From Micromonospora trifolii (lineage in GTDB: Bacteria; Actinomycetota; Actinomycetes; Mycobacteriales; Micromonosporaceae): a stretch of 40,843 nt of DNA. The notes beneath the pieces are model-generated. The model did no database searches and was not told where the DNA came from. It saw nothing but the letters and a program-made list of their open reading frames with translations. A program made the position numbers and the translations under genes. Below are positions 1 through 6,398 of this stretch, piece by piece (position 1 is the first letter of the stretch; each line of letters opens with the position of its first letter). The stretch is taken from contig NZ_JAKKFD010000052.1 in the NCBI RefSeq assembly GCF_022229005.1, forward strand, positions 1 through 40,843. The letters are read 5' to 3'.

Positions 1-331
1 GGGAGACAGCCCAGTTCTTCAGGCCACGGGCGAGAGCATCCAGGCCGGTGTTGAACGCCTCTTTGGACACTTCGCCCCACCACGGCGCCGCATCGGCCTT
101 CGCGGCGTTCCACGCCTTACGCAGCCCGGCGAGCGACCACGGCAGCGACGGCGTCAGCAACTCATCCGGCAGACCATAGGAACGCTCCGCCGTGCGCTGG
201 TCCATCACCGCCTTGACCCGGGCGAGCGCCCAGTTGTGCGCCACCCGCGCGGCCCCCACATGCGCGTTCACAGCGCGTTCCTGACCCGGAGTGAGGTCGA
301 GAGCGAACCGGTACGCCTGGATCGTCTTCAC
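1..331 (-). CDS. tnpB: TnpB, RNA-guided nuclease of IS607-type element (5' part only)
   Basis: Translating the minus strand from the GTG at 331 gives an open frame that runs off the left edge (110 codons seen). It begins VKTIQAYRFALDLTPGQ and continues with a stretch around AARVAHNWALARVKAVMDQR. This is the usual N-terminal part of TnpB/OrfB proteins of IS607 and IS200/IS605 elements, which in characterised members are RNA-guided DNA endonucleases. The RuvC residues and zinc finger would lie outside the window. The GTG overlaps the stop of the preceding tnpA remnant by four bases (GTGA), the normal tnpA-tnpB coupling. No frameshift is seen in the visible part, so this gene may still be intact although its partner is damaged. 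Confidence 0.85.
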   Translation of the reverse strand, partial: MKTIQAYRFALDLTPGQERAVNAHVGAARVAHNWALARVKAVMDQRTAERSYGLPDELLTPSLPWSLAGLRKAWNAAKADAAPWWGEVSKEAFNTGLDALARGLKNWAVS

Positions 332-762
332 ATCGGAACCTCGGTGACCGCCTCGACCGCGCGGCGGACACGGCCCGCGCCGGCGCGACGGCCGTACAGG
401 CGGACGTACAGCGACGTCAAAGTCTCAGACACGTCACGGAGCAGGGACAGGAATTTCTCGCTGTGCCCGTTGAGCGCTGACCCGACCTCGGTCACCACCC
501 GGTCGACGGCAAGTCGATGACCGGTAGCCCACACGGTCACCTGGGCGAGCTGCCGGTCCAGATCCGGCTCCTGATCGGCCGAAGACACCCGGGCGTACAC
601 CACAACCTGCCCAGCGCCCAGGGCCGCGCTGGTCATTGGTTCACCGACCATGCTCAGCCGGCCGAGCCGGTAAGCGGGAACAGGCAACGTTCCGGACTCA
701 TACCGTCGCCGCGCGGTCGCGTACGAGACGCCGGTAGCCGCCGCCCACTCCTTCAAGCTCAC
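328..762 (-). pseudogene. tnpA: IS607-type serine recombinase TnpA with internal deletion
   Basis: From a GTG at 762 the frame reads VSLKEWAAATGVSYATARRR, the MerR-like helix-turn-helix typical of IS607 TnpA. It continues into the serine-recombinase start VVYARVSSADQ with the catalytic Ser at residue 60. After KFLSLLRD (about residue 110) it jumps straight to VSETLTSLYVRLYGRR, which in full-length members lies about 45-50 residues further on. The segment that normally carries the catalytic HRDRFAR arginines is therefore missing in frame. The product would be 144 residues against about 190-200 for the family. It has a DNA-binding domain and active serine but cannot be a working recombinase. 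The upstream extension to 909 shows no family similarity and is not part of the gene. Confidence 0.85.
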
Positions 763-892
763 ACCGCCACTATGCCGACTCCTGAGCACTCCTGACCGCC
801 AGCACGCCAGCAGCAAATTCCTCTCACGGCGGACAGCGCCATCGCTGCCATTGCGGATTGTGCACTGAGGTAGACGCGATGCGCAATCGTTC

Positions 893-927
893 TTGACACC
901 GTTGCACATGACGCTACGCTCGTTGCA
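893..927 (+). promoter_or_regulatory. Candidate sigma70-like promoter with CGTTGCA direct repeats
   Basis: TTGACA at 893-898 and TACGCT at 915-920 are 16 bp apart and face the dehydratase operon. The heptamer CGTTGCA occurs twice, at 900-906 and 921-927, 21 bp apart (two helical turns) and flanking the -10 box, so a regulator could bind here. The promoter must lie just outside the IS607 remnant. Boxes and repeats are seen; the regulator is unknown. Confidence 0.5.
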
Positions 928-968
928 AATTCACAAGTTTGGCTCTGCATCATAAGAGTGGAGTGGCG

Positions 969-1322
969 ATGGGTAGTCACCGTCTCTGCCGTTGTGGAGT
1001 GGCAGTCCGTCCCGCGGACCTCAACGAGGGCTGCGACCGTCGAGGCGCCGAATGGTGGGCCACCTCCCAGGCCGTCGCCTGGGAGGTCGTCAAGCCCACC
1101 CTGGGACTGCTGGCACTGCTGAGGACCATCTGGTCGCTGCGTCGGTTAGAGCTGATCTGGGTGATAACGATGAACGGGCCGGTCGGCGCCACCGAGACGG
1201 TCGTCACTGCGATCGAGCGGCACCCGTTCACACCGCACCCGCTGCGGATGTTCCAGGACGCCGTCTTCGACATCCGTCCCCGCGACGAGCGGTCCTTCTT
1301 CAACCTGGAGGGCGACTCATGA
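969..1322 (+). pseudogene. Chimeric remnant with a sugar ABC permease segment
   Basis: ATG at 969 follows GTGGAGTGGCG and opens 117 codons. Residues about 35-77 contain WEVVKPTLGLLALLRTIW and LELIWVITMNGPVGATETV, which match the MalF/UgpA-type permease stretch just after the EAA loop. There is no N-terminal membrane part and no last helix. The final ~35 residues (HPFTPHPLRMFQDAVFDI ... FFNLEGDS) are soluble in character and I do not recognise them. Their stop overlaps the next ATG by four bases, so they look like the tail of a real upstream operon gene to which permease DNA became joined. One leucine is the rare TTA codon (1146-1148). Probably a deletion or fusion scar. It could still be translated and couple expression of the next gene. 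Confidence 0.5.
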
Positions 1323-2527
1323 CGCTGCCACGGCCCCGGGGGTCGGCCGCGGGCGCGGACTGGGTCGGCACCGCCGTCGAGGCGCTGCCGGACGATGCCG
1401 ACAGCGTCCTCATCGGCCGGATCTGGGACCCGTCCGGCGACGGCCCCTCGCCGGTCACCGTCCGCGACGGCGAGGTCATCGACATCAGCCACCGGTTCCC
1501 GACCGTCCGCGACATCTGCGAGCTGCCCGATCCCGCCGCGACGGTGGCCGGGCTCGACGGGCCGAGGGTGGGCGACTTCGGAGAGATACTGGCCAACACG
1601 GGGGCCGCGACGCGAGACCGTGACCGGCCCTGGCTGCTCACCCCGGTCGACCTCCAGGCGCTCAAGGCCGCCGGGGTGACCTTCCCGATCTCCATGATCG
1701 AGCGGGTGATCGAGGAACGGGCGCGGGGAGACCTGGCGCTGGCGGCGGACATCCGGCACCGCATGCTCGCCGACGTCGGTGTCGACCTGCACAGCCTGGA
1801 GGCGGGCTCGCCCGAGGCGGATCGGCTCAAGAGTCTGCTGGTCGCCGAGGGCATGTGGAGTCAGTACCTGGAGGTGGGCATCGGCCCCGACGCCGAGATC
1901 TTCACCAAGGGGCAGATCCTCTCCGCCGTCGGCACCGCCGTCCCGGTCGGCGTGCTCGCCGCGTCGACCTGGAACAACCCGGAACCCGAGGTCACGCTCA
2001 TCGTCCAGTCCAGTGGCCGGATCGTCGGCGCCACCCTCGGCAACGACGTGAACCTGCGCGACATCGAGGGCCGCTCGGCGCTCCTGCTTCCCCTGGCGAA
2101 GGACAACAACGCCTCCTGCGCCCTCGGCCCCCTGATCCGGCTCTTCGACGACCGGTTCGGCATGGATCGGGTACGTGAACTCGAGGTGCGCCTGGAGGTT
2201 CGCGGCGAGGACGGCTTCCACCTGGAGGCGGTCTCGGAGATGACCCAGATGTCGCGTGATCCCGAGGAGCTGGTCCGGCAGCTGATCGGGCCGCACCACC
2301 ACTATCCCGACGGCGCCGCACTGATGCTCGGCACCATGTTCGCGCCCATCCAGGACCGGGACCGCCCCGGTGAGGGCTTCACCCACAAGGTCGACGACGT
2401 GGTACGGATCAGCTGCCCGGCGCTCGGCACCCTGGTCAACCGGGTGCGGCACGCGGAGGAGTGCGAGCCCTGGCACTTCGGCGTCCGCGATCTCATGGGC
2501 AATCTGGTAAGGAGAGGACTGCTGTGA
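1319..2527 (+). CDS. FAH-superfamily 2-keto-3-deoxy-pentonate dehydratase (XylX-like)
   Basis: A 402-residue protein of the fumarylacetoacetate hydrolase superfamily. The metal site is visible as the E-x-E at residues 222-224 (PEPEV) and the Asp at 243 in GNDVNLRD. The stretch IGPDAEIFTKGQ and KDNNASCALGP are typical of the approximately 390-residue branch that includes Caulobacter XylX. That enzyme removes water from 2-keto-3-deoxy-xylonate (or arabinonate) to give alpha-ketoglutarate semialdehyde. The next gene, overlapping by four bases, is an aldehyde dehydrogenase that would take exactly this product, which supports the assignment. The start ATG overlaps the stop of the upstream ORF (ATGA). 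Which pentose is used cannot be told; cytoplasmic enzyme. Confidence 0.75.
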   Translation: MTLPRPRGSAAGADWVGTAVEALPDDADSVLIGRIWDPSGDGPSPVTVRDGEVIDISHRFPTVRDICELPDPAATVAGLDGPRVGDFGEILANTGAATRDRDRPWLLTPVDLQALKAAGVTFPISMIERVIEERARGDLALAADIRHRMLADVGVDLHSLEAGSPEADRLKSLLVAEGMWSQYLEVGIGPDAEIFTKGQILSAVGTAVPVGVLAASTWNNPEPEVTLIVQSSGRIVGATLGNDVNLRDIEGRSALLLPLAKDNNASCALGPLIRLFDDRFGMDRVRELEVRLEVRGEDGFHLEAVSEMTQMSRDPEELVRQLIGPHHHYPDGAALMLGTMFAPIQDRDRPGEGFTHKVDDVVRISCPALGTLVNRVRHAEECEPWHFGVRDLMGNLVRRGLL

Positions 2528-4041
2528 ACGTGGTCATCACTGTCGATCCGCGCGACGGTCAGCGTCGCGCGACGGATCTCACCGAGACCGACGAGTCTCG
2601 GCTGGAGGCGATCGCCGGTCAGACGTCGCCGGCGGCGCAGTGGCTGGCCGAGCGCGGGAGGCTCGGCCGCGCGGAGTTGCTGGACGCGATCGCCGCGTCG
2701 CTGGAGTCCCGTCGGGTGGATCTGGTCGCCGCCGCCGAGGCGGAGACCGGGCTGAGCCACGCGCGACTCGACGGGGAACTCACCCGGGCGGCGCTTCAGT
2801 TCCGGATGTTCGGCGAGGTGCTGCGCGACGGGGCGTACGTCGAGGCCACCATCGACCACGCCGCCGACACACCGCTCGGCCGCGGCCCGGACCTGCGGCG
2901 GATGCTGGTACCCCTCGGGCCGGTCGCCGTCTTCGGGGCCAGCAACTTCCCGTTCGCCTTCTCGGTCGCCGGCGGGGACACGGCCGCCGCGCTCGCCGCC
3001 GGATGCCCGACGATCCTGAAGGCCCACCCGTCCCACCCGCTGACCTCGCACGCCTCGGCCGCCGCGATCGAGTCGGCCGTGCGCGACCTCGGCGGGCCCG
3101 AGGGTGTCGTCGCGACCGTGTACGGGGAGCAGGCCGGCCGTTCGCTGGTACGTCACCCGGCGATCCGCGCGGCCGCCCTGACCGGCTCGGTCAACGCCGC
3201 CCGCGCCATCCAGGCGGCCATCCACGAACGGCTCGACCCCATTCCCCTGTACGCCGAGCTGAGCAGCGTGAACCCGATCGTCGTCCTGCCCGACGCGGCT
3301 GCCGCCCGGGGGGAGCAGATCGCCGAGGGGCTGTTCGGCTCCTTCACGAACTCGGGCGGTCAGCTGTGCACCAAGCCCGGCCTGGCGTTCGTTGCGTCCG
3401 ACCCGGGTGGCGACCGCCTGGTCGACGCGCTGCGGGCCAGAGTCGACGCATCGGGTGGCACAGTCCTGCTCAACGAGCGCATCCGGGACGCGTACGAGAA
3501 GCGGGCCACGGAGTTCGAGCGGGCCGGCGCTCAGGTCTCGGCGCGGCCCACTGTCGATCCGGGCGTGGGCTTCACAGTGGCACCGACCCTCCTGGAGGTC
3601 GGCCTCGCCGGCCTGACCGCCGAGATTGCCGACGAGTGCTTCGGCCCGCTCCTGATCGTGGTCCGGTACGACGACGCCGCCGACCTCGACGCCGCGCTGG
3701 CCACCGTCCCGCCGTCGTTGACCGGTTCGCTTCACCGCGGACCGGGCGACGACTCCGACGTGGTACGCCGACTGGTCGACGTGCTCGCCGCCCGCGCGGG
3801 TCGCATCGTCTTCGACGGCTACCCCACCGGTGTCCGGGTGTCGTGGGCCCAGCACCACGGTGGACCGTGGCCGTCGACGAACGCCGTGCACACGTCGGTG
3901 GGCGCCACGTCGATCCGACGGTTCCTCCGTCCGCTGGCGTGGCAGGACGCCCCGACCTGGGTGCTCCCCGAGGAGTTGCGCGACGAGTACACAGCCATTT
4001 CCCGGCGAGTCGACGGGAGGTTGCAGCCAGCGGTCGAATAA
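2524..4041 (+). CDS. Aldehyde dehydrogenase, probable alpha-ketoglutarate-semialdehyde dehydrogenase
   Basis: 505 residues from a GTG that overlaps the previous stop (GTGA), with GGAGAGGA just upstream. ALDH-fold landmarks are present: FGASNFPF with catalytic Asn141, the Glu245 region LYAELSSVNP and the nucleophile Cys282 in NSGGQLCTKPG. The C-terminal half has the pattern GPWPSTNAVHTSVG, common in the NADP-dependent KGSADH group of about 500-520 residues. In the oxidative pentose (Weimberg-type) pathway this enzyme makes 2-oxoglutarate from its semialdehyde, so the gene closes the pathway begun by the IlvD/Edd enzyme (15874-17601) and the overlapping FAH dehydratase. It could act on other semialdehydes such as those from glucarate or hydroxyproline. 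Confidence 0.8.
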   Translation: MNVVITVDPRDGQRRATDLTETDESRLEAIAGQTSPAAQWLAERGRLGRAELLDAIAASLESRRVDLVAAAEAETGLSHARLDGELTRAALQFRMFGEVLRDGAYVEATIDHAADTPLGRGPDLRRMLVPLGPVAVFGASNFPFAFSVAGGDTAAALAAGCPTILKAHPSHPLTSHASAAAIESAVRDLGGPEGVVATVYGEQAGRSLVRHPAIRAAALTGSVNAARAIQAAIHERLDPIPLYAELSSVNPIVVLPDAAAARGEQIAEGLFGSFTNSGGQLCTKPGLAFVASDPGGDRLVDALRARVDASGGTVLLNERIRDAYEKRATEFERAGAQVSARPTVDPGVGFTVAPTLLEVGLAGLTAEIADECFGPLLIVVRYDDAADLDAALATVPPSLTGSLHRGPGDDSDVVRRLVDVLAARAGRIVFDGYPTGVRVSWAQHHGGPWPSTNAVHTSVGATSIRRFLRPLAWQDAPTWVLPEELRDEYTAISRRVDGRLQPAVE

Positions 4042-4086
4042 ATCGCGGACGCCGGTCGCTTCTGGGTGCGTTTCCGGGCCACCTCG

Positions 4087-4140
4087 ACTGGCGCGCGAAT
4101 TCCTTGACGACATCGACCAACAGAGAATTCGCGCGCCAGT
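4087..4140. repeat. Perfect 16-bp inverted repeat downstream of the ALDH gene
   Basis: ACTGGCGCGCGAATTC (4087-4102) is repeated in perfect inverted form at 4125-4140, with a 22-base spacer. It lies about 45 bases after the dehydrogenase stop, between convergent genes. It may end transcription of the dehydratase-dehydrogenase operon, although the long loop and the AT-containing arm bases are unusual for a high-GC terminator. A partly similar GCGCGCCCGAATTG follows at about 4159. Confidence 0.6.
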
Positions 4141-4248
4141 TGTCCTGGTGTCGTTGAAGCGCGCCCGAATTGTTTGAACGCGATTCTCTGCCGCGATTTC
4201 CATCTTGACGGTCAATGCAATTCATGATTGCGTTTTCGACAGGGAACG

Positions 4249-4264
4249 ATGTTAGCGCTCGCAT
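4249..4264. promoter_or_regulatory. LacI-type operator-like palindrome (orphan)
   Basis: ATGTTAGCGCTCGCAT is an imperfect palindrome around AGCGCT (ATG..AGCGCT..CAT). It resembles GTTAGCGCTAAC-type sites that LacI-family sugar regulators use in actinomycetes. No intact gene follows it on either strand, only a short coding remnant. The assignment is by resemblance only. Confidence 0.4.
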
Positions 4265-4417
4265 AGCTGCGTCGCTTCGTTCCGGGCCACCACCACCGAT
4301 CTCGACGTCACCACGTCACCGGCGGGCCCGTCGCACCGCACGAAGGTCACCGCCACCGCGACGGTCGCCACGGTCAGCACCAGCACGTCGGCACCCTCCG
4401 ACACTGTCGACTTCTAG
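4256..4417 (+). pseudogene. 3' remnant of a secreted or extracellular-type protein gene
   Basis: After an in-frame TAG at 4253 the plus-strand frame is open for 53 codons to the TAG at 4415-4417. It ends in a Thr/Val/Ser-rich stretch (HRTKVTATATVATVSTSTSA, then PSDTVDF) like the last beta-strands of a secreted hydrolase or carbohydrate-binding domain. There is no credible start or ribosome site. Position right behind an operator-like site suggests that most of a gene was deleted, leaving promoter and tail. The parent family cannot be named. Together with the surrounding hairpins this accounts for the 514-base stretch 4042-4555 without a working gene. Confidence 0.35.
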
Positions 4418-4483
4418 GCGGGCGACAGGCACCTCGGGTCGGCCCCGGTGCACCACGGCGTCGCCCGGCTGTGGTGGGGAAGC

Positions 4484-4529
4484 CCCCGGCCGCGCACCCC
4501 TGGTGATCGCCAGGTGTGCGCGGCCGGGG
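4484..4529 (-). terminator. Strong hairpin terminator of the GH51 gene
   Basis: CCCCGGCCGCGCAC (4484-4497) pairs with its perfect complement at 4516-4529. Inside, after one mismatch, CCTGG pairs with CCAGG around a six-base loop (TGATCG). It lies 27 bases beyond the stop of the minus-strand arabinofuranosidase. It could also stop read-through coming from the left. Confidence 0.8.
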
Positions 4530-4555
4530 CACGTCCGGAACCGTTCGTCAGCCGG

Positions 4556-6079
4556 TCATGGGGTCGTGTCGGTGGCGCGCAGGCGCAGCATCGTCCAGGA
4601 CGCGGGCGGAAGGGTCAGCTGGACACTTGCGTCAGCGCCGCGTGCCGTCTCGTTGGGGCGCGGCGTGGCGTGGTCGGGACCGTCGGCAGTGTTCTTGGCG
4701 TGCAGGTCGGTGCCGCCGACGGTGACGCACTCGATGATGTCGCTGACCTGGGCACCGGCGACGTCGATGGTCACCTCGGCCGGGGTGTCGAGGGCGCGGT
4801 TGACGAGGAAGACGGCCATCTCCCCGGTGTTGTCGTCCCAGGTGGAGACGGCGTCGACAGCGCCGATCTCACCGTAGCGGTCGGTGGTCGTCGTGCTGCC
4901 CTCGCGCAGCACGTCCAACACGGTGCCCTGGGCGTGCCGGGCGGTGCGGGCGAAGGGGTGGAAGATGGTCTGGCGCCAGGCCGAGCCGCCCACCTCGGTC
5001 ATGATCGGTGCGATGACGTTGACCAGTTGGGCCTGGCAGGCCGCGCTCACCCGGTCGCTGTGCCGCAGCAGGCTGATGAGCAGGCCGCCGACGACGACCG
5101 CGTCGGCCACGCTGTAGTGATCCTCCAGCAGGGGCGGCGCGACCGGCCAGTCCTCGCCGCTCGGGGGAGTGGACGGGGCGGCGGACTGGTACCAGACGTT
5201 CCACTCGTCGAACGCGATCATGATCTTCTTGGTCGACCGACGGATCGCTCCGACCGAGTCGGCGATGGCGGTGACGGCGTCGATGTACCTGTCCATGTCC
5301 TCGGCCGAGGCGAGGAAGCTGGCCAGATCGTCGTCGACCGGCTGGTAGTACGCGTGCAGCGAGATCAGGTCTACGTCGTCGTACGCCTCGGTCAGCACGT
5401 CACGCTCCCAGCTGCCGAAGGTCGGCATACCGAGGTGCGAGGAGCCGCAGGCGACCAGTTCGAGATCGGGATCGAAGCGGCGCATCGCCTTCGCCGTCTG
5501 CGCCGCGAGCCGGCCGTACTCGGTCGCGCTGCGCTGACCCACCTGCCACGGGCCGTCCATCTCGTTGCCCAGGCACCACAGCTTGATCCCGTACGGATCG
5601 ACAGCACCGTTGTCGCGGCGCTGGTCGGCGAGGTGACTCCCACCGCGGTGATTGGCGTACTCGAGCAGGTCGACGGCCTCGGCGGTGCCACGGGTACCCA
5701 GGTTGACCGCCATGATCGGGTCCACGTCGGCCTTGCCGACCCAGCGCATGAACTCGTCCAGCCCGAACGCGTTCGTCTCCAGGCTGTGCCAGGCGAGGTC
5801 GAGCCTCGCCGGTCGTTTGTCGACCGGGCCGACGCCGTCCTCCCAGCGATAGGACGAGACGAAGTTGCCGCCGGGATAGCGCACGGTGGTGACGCCCAGC
5901 TCGCGTACCAGCGCGAGGACGTCGCCCCGGAAGCCGTCGGCGTCGGCCGTCGGGTGCCCCGGCTCGTAGATTCCGGTGTAGACGCAGCGGCCCAGGTGCT
6001 CGACGAACGAGCCGAAGAGCCGCCGTGGCACCGGTGCGACGCGTCGACGGGGGTCCACTGTCAGACGGGCCGTGTTCAC
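4556..6079 (-). CDS. abfA: GH51 alpha-L-arabinofuranosidase (intracellular)
   Basis: About 507 residues with the GH51 signature throughout: FGSFVEHLGRCVYTGIYEPGHP near the N-terminus, VRYPGGNFVSSYRWEDGVGP, the acid/base Glu173 in CLGNEMDGPWQ and the nucleophile Glu292 in AFDEWNVWY. A C-terminal beta-sandwich follows. There is no signal peptide, so it acts in the cytoplasm on imported arabino(xylo)-oligosaccharides, removing terminal L-arabinofuranose. I chose the GTG at 6079 because GGAGAA lies eight bases upstream and the protein then starts as homologues do (VNTARLTVDP). A CTG at 6115 with AAGGGAG upstream is an alternative. It is divergent from the GH3 gene, with two operator copies between them, so both are probably repressed by the LacI protein at 9061. 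Confidence 0.9.
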   Translation of the reverse strand: MNTARLTVDPRRRVAPVPRRLFGSFVEHLGRCVYTGIYEPGHPTADADGFRGDVLALVRELGVTTVRYPGGNFVSSYRWEDGVGPVDKRPARLDLAWHSLETNAFGLDEFMRWVGKADVDPIMAVNLGTRGTAEAVDLLEYANHRGGSHLADQRRDNGAVDPYGIKLWCLGNEMDGPWQVGQRSATEYGRLAAQTAKAMRRFDPDLELVACGSSHLGMPTFGSWERDVLTEAYDDVDLISLHAYYQPVDDDLASFLASAEDMDRYIDAVTAIADSVGAIRRSTKKIMIAFDEWNVWYQSAAPSTPPSGEDWPVAPPLLEDHYSVADAVVVGGLLISLLRHSDRVSAACQAQLVNVIAPIMTEVGGSAWRQTIFHPFARTARHAQGTVLDVLREGSTTTTDRYGEIGAVDAVSTWDDNTGEMAVFLVNRALDTPAEVTIDVAGAQVSDIIECVTVGGTDLHAKNTADGPDHATPRPNETARGADASVQLTLPPASWTMLRLRATDTTP

Positions 6080-6208
6080 GCCGTTCTCCGGCGCGCTGTC
6101 GGTGTGGGTGTTCAGGGCTGGCTCCCTTCGTGCAGGTCCGACGCGGACGTCTCTGCCCGAGCGTCGGGACCGAGGGGTGGTGGAGGCAGTGTGAGCTCTG
6201 GACAACGT

Positions 6209-6228
6209 GATCGTCTTCGATTACGTTT
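6209..6228. promoter_or_regulatory. LacI-type operator copy 1 (GH51/GH3 divergent promoter)
   Basis: GATCGTCTTCGATTACGTTT, centred on the CG at 6218-6219, is a weaker copy of the motif seen at 6240-6259. In reverse it reads AAACGTAATCGAAGACGATC, close to the site at 9022-9041. The centres of the two copies here are 31 bp apart. The 319 bases between the divergent starts (6080-6398) hold no gene. Confidence 0.55.
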
Positions 6229-6239
6229 TCGATCTATGT

Positions 6240-6259
6240 AAACGTTACCGATTACGTTT
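6240..6259. promoter_or_regulatory. LacI-type operator copy 2 (GH51/GH3 divergent promoter)
   Basis: AAACGTTACCGATTACGTTT is a nearly perfect palindrome around the central CG (6249-6250). With the flanking GTA and TAC it extends to 6238-6261. It shares the core AACGTnACCGATnACG with the site before the LacI gene, which makes this LacI protein its likely ligand. Confidence 0.65.
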
Positions 6260-6398
6260 ACGTAAGGGAACACGGTGTCTGGATCAATGTCCGGCCGACA
6301 GGGCCCAGGGCCAGGCCGCCCCAGTGCGGCCAGGCGCCGGCGGTGTCGTGACCGACGAGGCCCGAAGACCAGCTTGTCGCGGTGATTGGGGTGACCGG

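Noticed and set aside
328..909. Full 193-codon frame as tnpA
   Set aside because: The first 49 codons show no IS607 similarity; the family start matches GTG at 762.
4448..6241. 597-codon plus-strand frame opposite GH51
   Set aside because: Shadow of the minus-strand arabinofuranosidase, which has both catalytic Glu motifs.
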